Assembly: GCA_028023455.1 (NCBI GenBank)
Contig: JAQFVV010000013.1
Coordinates: forward strand, 10,950,579 to 11,014,578
Direction: 5' to 3'
DNA from: Epiperipatus broadwayi
Lineage: Eukaryota; Onychophora; Udeonychophora; Euonychophora; Peripatidae
Length of the DNA: 64,000 bases
Of this stretch, positions 36,858 through 50,740 are shown piece after piece (positions within the stretch are counted from its first letter, which is position 1; the number at the start of each line of letters is the position of its first letter). A program made the position numbers and the translations under genes. The notes under the pieces are model-generated. The model did no database searches and had not been told where the DNA came from. It saw only the letters and a list, made by a program, of their open reading frames with translations.

Positions 36858-39800
36858 ATTCAATATATAAATACAATTAAAATACCATCATCACAAACCT
36901 TCAGGAAATATAAGAAAAGTGTATTTGGTAATTTATTACAATTTTTTAAAATTTAATATGACCATAAAAGAAGATAAAGATATCAAACAATATTACTAGT
37001 AAAAATACAAGTTGTAAATAGATATTATTGGTCTCTTTATTAGAACCTCATCCTTAAATTAAAATGATAAATCAAGTTTCTAATTAAGTTTACCTTTGTT
37101 TTTTACATTAAATGGTTCTTACATTAATTATTAGAATAGAATGTATTCTAAAAAGTCTGATATAAATGATTAAATTTAGCCATATACAAACATAAAAAAA
37201 AGTTTTTTGTGAATGGAAGTTGCCTATTTTTAATAACCCAACAAAATATTTAGCATACTAATCTATATATATATATATAATGGTAAAAATATATAAATCA
37301 AATGTGGCATTGAAAGTGTATTCTAACTTGCAAAAATTTGTAAATGAATAATGATGAGTACCATGCAAACTAGATAGTTTATTTACAATAATATGGATGC
37401 CAATTCTCTGACTAGATACCATAACCTTATGACCTGTAGTAAATGTACAAATACATGACCTGCATGCTTAAAGTACATTTTTACTCCACTTAGTGTTTGT
37501 CTTTATGCAAGGATTCACAATGGTGATCTTCATCAATTTGTACCCACTATTTTGATTTACAATTGATGATTACTCACTATAACAATAAAAAAAAAATTAA
37601 ATTTTTTTTTTGCTAGCCATTTTATAACACTGATGACATCATAGAATGGTTATTAAAGTCATCTCATCCAAAAGCAAAATAGTGACTTTCATACCGAAAT
37701 TGTATGAAACATATTTTATTCATAAAATACATTATAGTGTTGCATTTAATATTTTGATTATAAGTTTAAAATATGATTAATAAAGGCATAATATTTTGTT
37801 TAATTTTCATCCACTGATTTATGAGATAATTGTACTTCATTATCAACATATCCAAATTAAAGATTTTCATTTAATGACTACAAAACAAAAAAATAAAAAG
37901 GATAATTCAGTATATGAATGTAAATCAATACAGTTCTATAAAAATACCAAATACATTCTGCATAAAATTAAAAATATACAGTACATATATTAGCTAAAAT
38001 ATTCGGTCAATTAATTTTGAATTAATTTTTTTCTGTCAAATCAAAACTTCTACCATCACTGATCTAAAATATTTTCAGTAAAAAAAAGGAAAGAGCAAAG
38101 AGGGTAAAACACTTTCAGATTTATACCAGTAATGTCAAAAATTACTAAATATAAATTAAAAATAACATTCTATTTTCTTGATTTTAAATCCTCTTGAAAT
38201 TTTTTTTAGATATCCAAAGCAATGGAGACATTAGCATACATGTAAAAAAAATGCAGTACGGAGAAAAAAATATAAATTTCATTCAGCATAAAACTAAAAA
38301 TAATTTTTGATCATATATAAATTGTGTACAGTATAAATATTAGCTAAAATTTCAGACAATCAATTTTGGATTAAAATCTTTATGAATGCTAATTTTAATT
38401 AAATCAAAACTGCTAACCATCATGTTTGAATTGCAATTTTGGGATAAAATGTGAGGATGATTTTAAGCAATTAATAATAAAGTGTATATGATAAAAATCC
38501 AATAAAAATAAAGTGAATAAGATCAATGCCTTTAATTTTTATTTAAATAGCCTGTAACTCTGCTATCAAAATATAGTGTGTTAATCAACAAATTATGAAG
38601 ACATTGCAAAAACATGGCTACCACAATTGATAAAATATTAACATGTTATGCCCAAAAAGCAACACAATAACTATTGTATTGTTTATTTATAAATTGTAAC
38701 AAAAACCTTAAATATTGATGAAAATTTGCAAACTCAGAATGCATTAGATTTTTTTTTTCATTTTTCAATACACTGAATTTCTTTTAAAAGTTGACTGTGA
38801 TTAAGTTTTTGTAACACATTATATGTTTATTTGGCTCTTATTACACTAATGATAAACAACAGGTCTTTATGGTCAATCAGATGATTTGTTTCTAAACATT
38901 TTTTTTAAAATTTTAATAATTTCACTTAAATAATATAGTATAACACTATTGTACAAATTTTTAAAAAAGAAAACTTCAGTATGGATTTTTTTTCAGGGCA
39001 ATGAAAACCAGTTGTGTGGAAGAATACAAAACATTGTTAGATGCTAGTTTAGTTTCACTTTCTCAGACTATTTTGTTGTTTTCTCAGACTATTTTGTTGT
39101 ACTTTTTGGATAATGAATACACACATTTTTTTAAAGCAATATTAAACTTTTTTAAAAAAATTCTGTTTAAAGTATGATCATGAAAAAAATCAAGAAAATC
39201 TTTAAGCTTGGAAATCAAACTGAATAATGATGATTGATGAATGGATCACTAGAAATTAACTTTAAGCTAAGTGGGTTTTTTTCCTTTTTACATTGATTTA
39301 AATTGTATTATCATATATACAAAAATACATATTTTAAGAGAATACCTGCATAATACAGACATCACAGATTACACAAGCATATAATGTACATTAAGAATTT
39401 TTTAAATGTATATATATACTTGATAAGATATTTTTTAACATAACATTCTCAACTTATAGTGTAATTTTTTAGATAGTGTAACCATTCAATTTTTTCCTCA
39501 TAGACAACCATTATAAATGCTTATTCTGCATGTGATAGATAACCTTGCTTAATGATGAGTTTGGGGGGACCAATTGCCTTTGCTAAACATAATCAATAAA
39601 TGCAACCAACCCAAAGCAACTTCCATCACTGACAAATTTTGCATTAAGTTCAAAGTAAAATAGAAGCATAAATAAAATTTTAAGATCAAGGACACCATGG
39701 CTATTGATAATAATACTAACTTTATTATATATAATACACAATATGAATATGAAAATTAAAATACCAAAAAAATAATAATAAAGATAATAAATAAATACTT

Positions 39801-40450
39801 ATATACTATTTCTTTATTTTCAATAATAAATTTATACAATCTTAAAAATATTTCACTTATGTTAAAGTATAAACTTCATAGTTTATTGTTATACAACAAT
39901 TACAATAATAACACATAGTTGTTCATCCTTTATGATTAACTTATTTTAAATTTAGATATTAGAATCATGGAACTAATCGAAAGTATATTTCATTAAGTAT
40001 TAACAATACTTAAATCTCCCATTGTGATAAAGATAAAGAACATACATCTCTGTTCTGCTTCTAATTAAACATGTTTAATGCATAGCCAAAGTTAATATTT
40101 ATATTCATTTATTAAATATTTTATATGTCTACTATATAAATAAAAATTAAGATTTAACTAAAGTAATATGTAAGTTCACATATGCATATATCAATCATTA
40201 ATTAATATATTGTTTTTTTAATTAGTATTGGTTAAATAAAAGTATTATTACTATTACATTTTTTATATAGAATACTTTGGGAATTTATTTTGTTTATAAA
40301 ATAAAAATAAAATAATATTACTATTTCTTTTATTAACCTGAATGGTGCAATATTGAATAATAACTGCACCAAATGTCCCAAGTTGCTATCCTTATGTGTT
40401 TCTTAATAATCCATGTCAAAGTTTGTGAAATGACAATTGAATGGAACTAT

Positions 40451-40772
40451 TATATTAGCCATTAACTTTGAATAGCCTATTTTTGTTTTTGAACAGGATT
40501 TTTTTTTGCATATCCTTTATACTTCTTAGTAAATTGTTAAATATAACAAAATATAAGCTATCCATTAATTTTAAAGATATTCATTAATATAATTCACTTA
40601 TTTAACACACTACTATATTAGCCATTAACTTTGAATAGCCTATTTGTTTTTGAACAGGATTTTTTTTGCATATCCTTTATACTTCTTAATAAATTGTTAA
40701 ATATAACAAAATATAAGATATCCATTAATTTTAAAAATATTCATTAATATAATTCACTTATTTAACACACTA
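40451..40772. repeat. two-copy tandem duplication, 163-bp unit
   Basis: Unit 1 (40451-40613) and unit 2 (40614-40772) begin TATATTAGCCATTAACTTTG and end TTATTTAACACACTA. They differ by a few substitutions and short T-run indels, so the duplication is fairly recent. Non-coding. Confidence 0.92.
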
Positions 40773-43304
40773 AGCTTTCTATCTGATTTCTTAGAAAAAT
40801 GTAGTAGCAAATGAAGATAATCTCTAATAGTTGTGTCCCTCAGTTCAATGTCCACTTCTACAATTTTTTTATTCAAAAAAATGTGCTCTTTTTAAAAATC
40901 AGGTAATTATTTCAATAATTTTTTATTGATTTTTCCACTTTCTATCTTGCATTTTTTTAAATAAATTCATTTGCATAAATAAAAAATTAAGAACAATATT
41001 TTATATGTCTTTTAAATAGTAATAAGAGCTTTTGTTTTTTTATACACACACACACAATGATAAAATTTTATAACTCTGATAAATATGTAACACTTAGAAT
41101 AATAAACCTCTAAGTACTTGTTATATTTATGCATTACTCTTTAAATATGTTACAGATGTAAAATTAATTGTTCTAATTTACAATAAATATAAAATTTTAT
41201 ATGCCAAATCAAAATAGATTTTTTTTTTGCCTGTAACATTTGATAACATGATATTAAATTTTATATATAGTTAAAGAATAATTATTGCGATAAGAAAACA
41301 ATATGTTGCTGATCTCTGAATGTTTGATGTTAAGAAAGATTTTATTTAAAATATTCTTTAAAAATGTAAAGTTTTTGGTTATATATATACATACACAAAA
41401 TATATAAACAACAATTAATACATATCATAAATGTGTAAAAAGAATCATTGATTGCAATTCCAGAGAGCGGATTCTAATCCATTGCAATTATGAATCTTTG
41501 CTAGTGCAATTTCTAAATATCTTCTAATTTTGTGTCAAAGAAGTACAGTTTTATAGTAGATGTTATTTTAAACTGGGGAAGCATTTATAATTTCTCCTAA
41601 TTTTAATAAAAATAAAATGCTTCTTTAATCAAGTTAAAAAAAGTGTGTGATTGGATGACTATACGTTTCACATGTACTGTGCACAGTAAAAATAATATTT
41701 CTTATAATGATTTCTAGTTTTTGCCAGATTTGTTTTGCTAGGTAGCATTAAGTAACAAATAATTTACAGATTTTAATTAGCAAGATCCCAAATACCCTAC
41801 GACTAATGATGCTAAGGAAAATGATGCTAAATGGCATGTTAAAAGCCTAAACTTTATTAATTCACAAAAATTTGAACTCAAACCCTTATGTAATTAAATG
41901 GAAATATATTTGTATTCAAAATCTAAAATAAATTTTGGAAAGCTTTATTTAAGAAAAAAAATTTCTGGATAATGTTTAGTAAAAATAAACTAGTAATGGA
42001 TATTAGTAAATTATTCTTAGCAGAAATAAGAAAATGCAAATCTTCTCTTTATTCTAGAAGATAACAAAAATTAGCCGATGATAAGTGTATAAAATTCTTA
42101 TTGGTTTAAGTCATTAAGTCTTTGTCGTAAAAATACTGGTGTTAATAAGTCAAACGCAAACAACTAATGTTTTAAGTCATGTATTCCAATTTGTACTCAG
42201 TAGTGTATATGAGATTACAAGTTGTCAAGTAATTCATGTGACGTTAAATGAATATTTTTATTTCAGTATTTGACTGTTAGATTTGTAGATGGAGTAGAGT
42301 TATTATAAAAGTAAAAATACAGTAAAATGGCTTGGGATAATAGATAAAACTGATTCACATCCATACAACCTGTGACTTCAGTACTTCAGTCTTTTTTTTT
42401 TTTTACAGACTTCCAAAACACACTTGAGTTATTCAGATTATTCTGGGATATGTTTCAAACTCCAGTTAAAAACAACTAGATAGCCTTTGATCTTGTTCGA
42501 GAATATTTTAATTACCTAAAAAACAAAACATTCTAGTACGCACTGGATTTGAAACTAATTAATTTTAATCCTTGCATTCTCAATTTATTACATGCACAAA
42601 TATATACATACTAAAAAAAATGAAAGATAATTTATATATATAAAAGACTTACTATAATTAAAACTCAGTTAAATACTATTCACACACACATGTATAGTAA
42701 AAAAAATATTTTAGTATTAAATAAGAGGTGAAAAAAATGTCTAGATGACCTTTGGATATTTTTTCATTAATATGATTCTTCTCAATTATCAGAAATCGCA
42801 AGTGTTTTTTCTCTCTCTATTCCACATTCAGAAACAAAATGACAAAAAAAAAAAAAATCCACCAACTTGAGCAGCCAGATGTTGTTAAGTATTTTATTGC
42901 AGCAGTTTATCCCCAGCTCGTTGTAAAAAACATCTCTCGGCTACTAATTTTATAACAACTTTAAATAGAAAAAAAGAACACAGTTAAATTATGTAAGCTC
43001 CAATAAACTGATACTTTTCAGCTCTTAAAAAACAAGATTAAGTAAAATAATTATTTATAAGCAAATGATAATATTTCCACCTCATATATAAATATAATAA
43101 TTATTGCTACCTCATTATCTGCAATGCCAAAGGGTTCTACAATAAAGTCAACATTAACTAATGCTGATCAAAGTGGTAGTAAGATTTTGTAAATAATACA
43201 AAGTTTTAGTTTTTTAAAATTCCATATATATCTAACCATGCATCTGAATCTACTTTAATAGTAAGCTACACTTCATGCATAGTTCATGGCTGAAGATTGT
43301 CATT

Positions 43305-43439
43305 TACATTACTCAAAATTTGTAGACAATTTGGATATTATCAAGACTAAATTCTAGAGATTAAGGTCTATGGATCTTTAACCAGGTTATCACTTCCATT
43401 ACTCAAAATTTGTAGACAATTTGGATATTACCAAGACTA
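43305..43439. repeat. two-copy tandem repeat, ~90-bp period
   Basis: The block ATTACTCAAAATTTGTAGAC plus AATTTGGATATTA occurs at about 43308 and 43398, each followed by 'CAAGACTA'. It lies just upstream of the 5.9-kb LINE. Confidence 0.85.
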
Positions 43440-43656
43440 TGTTAATTCTTGATTAGAATATACATAACATTTATTATGATAGTTTCACATCTGTCAAGAA
43501 ATAGTTTATTTATCTTCTAACCAGTTGATATCTAATCCCATTAACTTTTCTAAGTATTATATCTTTTCTTATAATTAGAATTTTGCCATACTATGACCAA
43601 ACTAAGGCAATGTATTATTCACTTTCGGTCTCAATACTAATTCATTCTACACTTTC

Positions 43657-46185
43657 TTGGGCCATTACTTTGTTGATTATGGAAAGAAGGGGAGCTGGGG
43701 CTCCAAGGCTGAGCTCCAAAATCAGGTTGGAGTTTGCTTTGGTTATTTTAATATGGAAAGTGTTAATAATATCATTTTTGTTAAAATGAAGTCAAAAATA
43801 TTGGACTCGAGTGATGCAATAATTATTAACAGCAATCATAACCATACAGACTCTAGTGCAAATCTTAAAACTTTTAAACACAAAGTTAAAGGCTCCAAAA
43901 CATCTAAAGCATTATTCCTCAACAAAATGTTTCAATGGAAAACTTTACAGAATTAAGAGATAATAAAATAGCTAATGACTTCATATCTTTTGCTGCAACC
44001 AACTCTAATAATGAAACCAATAAAGATGACTTTGATCTGCCAGATGTCATGACATCTGTACCTAATGGCAGACAATCTTATCTCAATTTAAATATTGACA
44101 AATTTCATCCACTTCTAAAAAATGTTAGCACTGATCTTCATCAAAATAGAAATCCTACAGATAGTGTTGACCACTATATATCTAATTCCAGCAGTTATAA
44201 CAATTTGCAAACAGGCCATAATAATGAAACAAGAATATATGCTAGCACCATAACTTCTACTAAATGCTTCACAAATACTGTGAGTCTAAACATAGACAAT
44301 CACACAAACTCCTGCTAGATATTACCGACATAGATATAAATATTACTCCCAGTAATAACTATAGTCATAATAAAGATGATCATCTTGATTGCTCCATGTT
44401 GGATGATGAAACATATTCCAAGATAAATGATAAATTTAATAAATGCATACCATTAATGCTATATAAATAACTACTAAATTACTATAGTGAAACATCCTTA
44501 ATTTTAGTGATAACTGATATACAACTTTCATTAATCAAGTTCCCATTAGACAGACTATATGAGTTCATAAATTATCAGCAAGCTCGGAAAAGCCATACAC
44601 ACCCTACTCACTCATCCCAATGATTGTTACATTTTATCATAGAGTTTAAATCAAATCATTTTATCATAGAGTTTAAATCATGGGCTAATAGGATGAACTT
44701 TAATTAGTTTTCTTGCTGGTTTGATTCTCTGCTATATTGATATGAACAGGCCCACCACACTCCAGGGTAGAATTCAAAACTGCATAGCACAGTTTACACA
44801 ATATGACCTGCAAAATATTCTCATAAATTTTGGAACAGTAAACAAGTTCCATCACTTAATTAACCCTTACTTAAGTAATCAGATATTCTCAAACACAGTT
44901 ATCTTTGCACTCACCCTTAAAAAAATGTGTCTACGGTCATCTCAGCCAGAGAATCTCCAATAGTTTTATCTTTTCATAGTGTGCAGCCATAATGCTTTAA
45001 TTGTCTTCAGCATACACAGCTTATCAAAAACTGTCCACTTAAAATTTATGACAAGTGTGGCACCAGGAAAAACAAATCACACCAGTTTGGTAACTAACAT
45101 CAATGTATCGGATGCAATGAATAACCACTGATCTTTGCATCATGGCTTAGATGGTAACCTTATGCACAATGGCAAATCTAAACAGTTAACCATGTCTACA
45201 ATTATTGATTAAATGAACATAGCACCTATATAAATGGAAAACAACTTCAACTTTCTAACACACCAAAAATCAACTCTAGAAGTTCACTTACAATAGCAAC
45301 TGAAATCACAAATGGCATCATCATCACACATCAACTTGAATCTGAAAATAATGCCATTAACACTAATAAAAATGTCCATCAAGTAATCAAAATAAACATA
45401 AATACTTAACAGCCAACAAACTTCAAAACATCGGTGACTATAGATCTGATAAATGTTTTAGCTCCCAACACTGAGCCTACTCAACAGCCAACAAACTTCA
45501 AAACATCAGTGACTACAGACCTGATAAATATTTTAGCTCCCATTACTGAGCCTCAAAATTCTTAACTTGATAGTCATCTCATGCAACAAGCAACAACCAA
45601 AATACATAGCCTTAATGACTACAGCACCAATGGCACTCAATCTCTGCCATCTCCTGAAATACCATCTGGAACTCACAACAAACAAAAAAATCTCAAATAC
45701 CAAAAAAACTCAAAAAGACAGACAATTCCAAACTAATAAATCAAACATCCAAGATACAGTTTTCATTTCCCATCAAAGCTCTGGGAAGATTAATAAAATG
45801 AAATCAAATATTGTTAATAAGTCCAGTTCTGAAAAGGAGAGCAACTTGATTTCTCTTAGTCTGCATTTCCCCTCTAATCATCAAGACCTGCAACTAGATG
45901 TTAACAAACATCATAATTCATTAGAAAAGAAAGGGGGAACTATGAATGTTGTTCATACCAACCTCCTAGCTTCCACTGACAGCACATTATCTAAGCATCA
46001 GGCAGTCTCTGATACCAAAGATTTTTTTTGGGAGTCATTACTGATGTCACTCAACTTATCTCAAATTTGTTTTAATGAGCTCAAAAATCCAGGCCTCCAC
46101 AACCCTAATGACTGTCAGACTTCTTTCATTGAATCCATTACTCCTGTAGCTGGTGATTCAGGTCAAAACATTTATGAATTGTAAG
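43657..46185 (+). pseudogene. LINE ORF1 region, Ser/Asn-rich, frameshifted
   Basis: Open stretches in changing frames (43657-43956, 43935-44318, 44264-44470, 44721-44963, 45567-46184) overlap or abut and share a Ser/Asn/His/Thr-rich, low-complexity style, as expected of one broken ORF1. I recognise no zinc knuckle, RRM or esterase motif. ORF1 proteins of this kind usually bind element RNA, but that is by position only. A 75-bp (25-codon) in-frame tandem duplication lies inside it at 45408-45555. Confidence 0.55.
45408..45555 (+). repeat. 75-bp in-frame tandem duplication within LINE ORF1 region
   Basis: AACAGCCAACAAACTTCAAA begins at 45408 and again at 45483; both copies end near CTGAGCCT. 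The period is a multiple of three, so it would have kept the frame when it arose. Confidence 0.9.
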
Positions 46186-48300
46186 ACAGCTGGCATAAAT
46201 ATCTGCAGAATCAATTCCTTGACCAGAGTGCATGACATTAAGAATTGGTTCCTGATAAACTCCCCTCACATATTACTCATGGGAAAAACCAAGTGCCATT
46301 CTAACATGTCAAATTCTCAATTGGCTCATCCACCACTGGTGGATATGCCAACGAATGTCTTGCACCTTCAAGTTTTAATATCCTACTTGTCAATCATAAG
46401 ATTATTATCACAAATGTCAATTACTGGATCTACCTGATGGTATTTGCCTATGTCTAACACATAAGGATGCTTCTGCACACCACAAAATAGTCCACATATT
46501 AAACTCAATCTTCAGTAACTGATCCATTCCTGCTATACTACTTGGAGAGTTCAATACCTCTTATAGTGATTTCAATAAAAGTTTCCTTCACTTAATAAAT
46601 CACCCATTTCAATGTGGAGAGGGCTTCTTTCCTCCTGATGCCTTCTTTTATACTAGGAATAAAAGGTCTCTAATTGATCTGATGTTCTACACACCAGACC
46701 TTCACTTTGGCATCCAGGCAGTCTTTGTTTCTGTTCCCTTCTCAGACCACATGTCTTAGTTGTTGATCTTAATTCCAACAAGATGCCTCTAATACCAATC
46801 AGTCATAACAAAACCATGTGTGTGGTTGAGAAATCCAACATGACGGAGGCTATAGTTACAGAGACTTACATACTCTTTTGGAAAATTTAATATCTTGGCC
46901 CTTCCGGCAGAAGAGAGCTGGTTTGCCTTTATTGGAATTCTGAAGTCTGTTCTGAATCATTATTCCAGAAATATTAAGAGCCTAACAGCCTGCTATGGGA
47001 TTTAGTTGATATCAACACACAGACAATACAGCAGAGATACCAGATCCTCAAGAAATAATTGCATTGAAGAATCTCTATAAAATCAAACAGAAATCATTGG
47101 CAGAGTACATATCCATCAGGAGAGCCACATCATACCTTCCTTATCATCATTATCGGACTTGAGTCTATCATTGATGGGCTCTTGGAATGAATAAAAAACA
47201 ATTAGCACCCTCTTCAATCAACACAAACAGAAACTCCTTTATTGGACCTTAAATGATGTAAATCATTAGTGACCATTTCTATCAAGTTATGCAAGCTGGA
47301 TGTGCTCCACTACATCAAAACTGGTTTCCAGCAGTGGCTCTGGGACAACATGATATCTCTGTGGCATCAATACTAGATTCCCTCTCTCTCATGCAGCATA
47401 CATCTGAGTCTGCATGGTATAACCAAATTTCTTTTTGCTCATCTAAGCACATTTACAGAGTCAATTATATTCAATAATGATTGATCATTTAGCTACACCA
47501 AATAGATTCATCCCAAATTTATATCCAATAGCTCTTGTGCCCTTCCTTAAAAAGGCCAAACCAATCACAAATTTATCAAGCATTCAGCCCATATCCATAT
47601 CTTTTTTTAATAATTAAAATTATGGAAATGGTGATTAAGGATTGAATACAGTCTCTCATTCATATGCACATCTCACAAACCAGTATGGGAAGAAGGGCTT
47701 TCCCACCTTTCATGCCATGACTAAAGTTACAGTTCTAATAGATTTTTTTATCAAAAATCAATGCAAGTCTAAACCAATTGCCATTCAACTTGATATTGCT
47801 GTGGTGTTTGACTCTGTCAGGGTAGACATTCTTCTGGATACTCTGGCAGAGTGTGACATTCTGGGTGCAATAATACAGATAATTAGAAATCTTCTTAATA
47901 ACAGAAAGATTTTTGTTTCTCTGGATGAGAAGATTACACCTGGTTTCAGACCATTTAAAACCATCCCACAAGGCTCTCCCTCAGCTCTCTTCTATTCACT
48001 GCATACATTAATCATCTGCTGATGGACATGGAAAAAACCTCCCTGGTGTGTTTGTTCCATTTCTAAATCAACAAATAAATCTTTTTGTCTATATTGATGA
48101 TATTATGTTCATAGTTCCTGATGCCAAGTTCATTCCTTGGTTAATGTCAATCATTCAGAGATACTCTGCCAATTTTTATCTTAAAGTGAATCATGGAAAA
48201 TCTGCCATCTGGAAAATGAAATCTGGTAAACAAATTCATTTAGTCTTCATACCAAATACACAAAAATTCTTGGGATTCCAGTTTTCAAATCAACTATAGC
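46150..48300 (+). pseudogene. LINE ORF2: AP endonuclease and reverse transcriptase, broken
   Basis: The endonuclease starts near 46187 with AGINICRINSLTRVHDIKN and GKTKC (usually ETKC, so the catalytic Glu is changed), then LGEFNTSYSDF near 46535 (GDFN box, Asp to Glu), SLIDLMFYTPDL near 46675 and SDHM near 46745. The RT starts near 47540 (SSIQPISI, usually 'N.RPISL'). It has QLDIAVVFDSV near 47790 with the first catalytic Asp, IPQGSPSALFYSL near 47965, and LFVYIDDIMFIV near 48080 with the paired Asp. LKVNHGKSAIW near 48180 and KFLGFQF near 48270 complete the palm. Stops and frameshifts separate these parts. Further reading to about 48916 is less certain and may be the C-terminal domain. Confidence 0.82.
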
Positions 48301-49561
48301 CAAGGAGAAAGACCTTCAGGAAGAGATCATACAAATCACTGAAAATATCACCACACTCCATATATCTGTCTCTGTTTGGAAGGATTGGGCTTCTTAATGT
48401 GATTGTCATGCCTAGAATATTTTACTATGACCCCTTCATTAAACACACAAAAGTTTCAGAACCAAATCAATAGTTTATGCTTTAGACTACTCTGGAAAGA
48501 TCAAACTCAGCCTTAGAGGACTTCAACACCCCAGGAACTCAATGGTCTGTCCTTTCATTCTTCCAAGCTATCATTCTACAGAAAACATTTAACACACTTC
48601 ATAACCTCACCTATGCCTTTGCATATCATGACATTATACATAAGGTAGTCTCAACTGACTGGTCTCCTCTTTATCCCAAATCCTGGATATTGGCTTTAAT
48701 CCATTGTCTAGAGCAACATCAACCCATTACAAGTCCACCTTTAATCAAAAAATCAAGCTGTGGGAAGTTTATAACATTATCCATCCAAATAAACAAAATT
48801 TATTAAACAGCCTTAAGACTAATAATAATTTCACTGTCAAAATTAACCTATCCACCCTACCCACCAATTCTTTCCTGCATTTCAAAAGAGTATATAACAA
48901 AATCAATCCAATCTGAAGCCTGTGCTCAATGGAATATGAAACAATTGATTATATCATTCTTAATGGCCCACAGATGAAATAAGAGAACTCATCATCTCCA
49001 AAGTCTCAATTAATAGTGAGCTCATATTATCACTAGACAAGGCAATGAACTCTAGCACTTATTCAATAATCAGAATTGCTTTATTCACCCTGCATATGCT
49101 TTAGATAGTCAGATGTAAAATGCTAATTCAATTACCACAACCAAATCCAAGTTCTCTATTTATACATCTAATCAAATAAATTAAAAAGTGAGATGAGCTC
49201 TTCTCCACAAACAAAATATTCAATGACACATTATCTATCTTTTCAACAACATAATTGACTGCAATAGCACCTAACACACATGCTATCTCATCTCCTAAAC
49301 AAATCAAGTTATGTTTAAATCACTGAAGCCAATAATGCTCCCAACCATTAAAACTTTGATACATCTAACTCATACTACCAAAGCAATCTTGATCACTCTG
49401 CATCTTTGTATTTCTTATGACAATTTAAAGACAACATTTATTATTAGCAAAGCATGTATAATAACATTAACCTCTTCTTGTACCATTTGATTTTCTTGTT
49501 CTTTTTAACTATGTAACATACCCTTTTGAATAAATTAAGTTTTGAAATGAACTAAGACAAT

Positions 49562-50740
49562 TTCATTCAATTCATTTATGCTCCACGTGAAATTTTAAAC
49601 TTTATATTTTTCTTTGTTCACGTTTTTTATTTGTAAAAAAAGAGTCTTAAAAAATATGATAAATCAAGACCGATTTAATATTTAATATTTAAAAAAAAAA
49701 AATCATCTAAATTTAGAAGAGTTTCAGCAAAATTCTTCCACATATTGATTTGTGAAAATGTTTTGAGTAATGATAATAATGCTATCTTGGGAACAATACT
49801 TTTACTAAAAGTAATTAAATACTTTATATGTATAAAATAAACTTTATTAATTACAAATTACGTACAAGTATTAACATAAGTGGAAATTTTTTTTATATGA
49901 CATAGGATGCATGGCTTATAAAATATAGTTATTATGACTAGTGTTCGAACTCAGATACAGTGATTCAATTTTAAGGTATAAAGAAAATGTATTGGCTTGA
50001 ATCACTGGATTCATTACTTGAAAAAATTCTTCATTTGGAAAGTGTCACCTACTGATCTTTTAAGTGTTTGAAATTTAATAATCTAAAAATCCTAGAGCAG
50101 TCTATACTTCATGTTTTTAAAATGAACTACTATTTTTGGTGTTATAACTCTCTTCTTCATATCTTATATTCAATATCCTGTCTGCCTCAGCCAGAAAATT
50201 GGTGATTACATTTTCAAATATAAGAATGGTGAGATCAGTGCTGGTTCAGCGTGAAATGCATCTTGGGGTTATTTTTCTTTTATTGTATCTTTATTTATAT
50301 GAATTTAAAAAGAATGAGGAAGTATGGATGTTGTTTAATATATTTATAAAGAAATTACACATGAGAAAGAGAAAGGCGAATAACTCCATGTGTGTGTATA
50401 TGTTTAAAAAATCAGATATATTAATCTTTAACTGAAGTTTAAAGTTTATATCTGTGCTAGAGATAATATCTAATTTAGAAAATGATTAGTAATAATCATT
50501 ATTGTATTTATCTGAGGTGGGTAAGTGTCTAAGTTGTGAGTGGTGTGAGTTTGACATAAAAATATAACGATCAAAAATTTCAAAAAATCATTTTGATTCA
50601 CCAGTCTTGATTATAATAGCTTTTTTTAATATAGCTTCCATCATTATGTATATATTGTGATAGTAATCTAATTGGTCAAATAGTTTAAAATAATTAACTT
50701 GAATGTTTTTTTTATAATAATTGTAATTTCAAGTTTTATT
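49562..50740. other. gene-free AT-rich spacer
   Basis: No supported feature. The short frame near 50200-50435 has no recognisable motif. Confidence 0.5.

Larger units (their letters stand above)
36858..43599. other. 6.7-kb gene-free AT-rich region with local duplications
   Basis: No coding region is supported. It includes diverged direct repeats sharing ATAAAA.TAAAAATA and TATTAGCTAAAAT.TTC at about 37955-38030 and 38280-38425, a 22-bp doublet (TTTCTCAGACTATTTTGTTG at 39059-39101), and the tandem duplications listed separately. Confidence 0.55.
43612..49549 (+). mobile_element. 5.9-kb non-LTR retrotransposon, near full length
   Basis: The element carries ORF1-like, AP-endonuclease and RT regions in the order of a two-ORF LINE and is flanked by AACTAAGGCAAT (43600-43611) and AACTAAGACAAT (49550-49561), a 12-bp direct repeat with one mismatch. 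The 3' end reads AATAAATTAAGTTTTGAAATG with no poly-A tail. Codon use and composition are slightly less AT-rich than the surroundings. The RT and endonuclease suggest an L1/Tx1-like or Jockey-group clade, which I cannot settle. It is inactive: both ORFs are broken by stops and shifts. Confidence 0.8.

Noticed and set aside
37636-37710. CTGATGA followed by a CCGAAA, hammerhead-like
   Set aside because: The two boxes are about 60 bases apart without a proper stem II next to them, and no Penelope-like coding sequence lies nearby.
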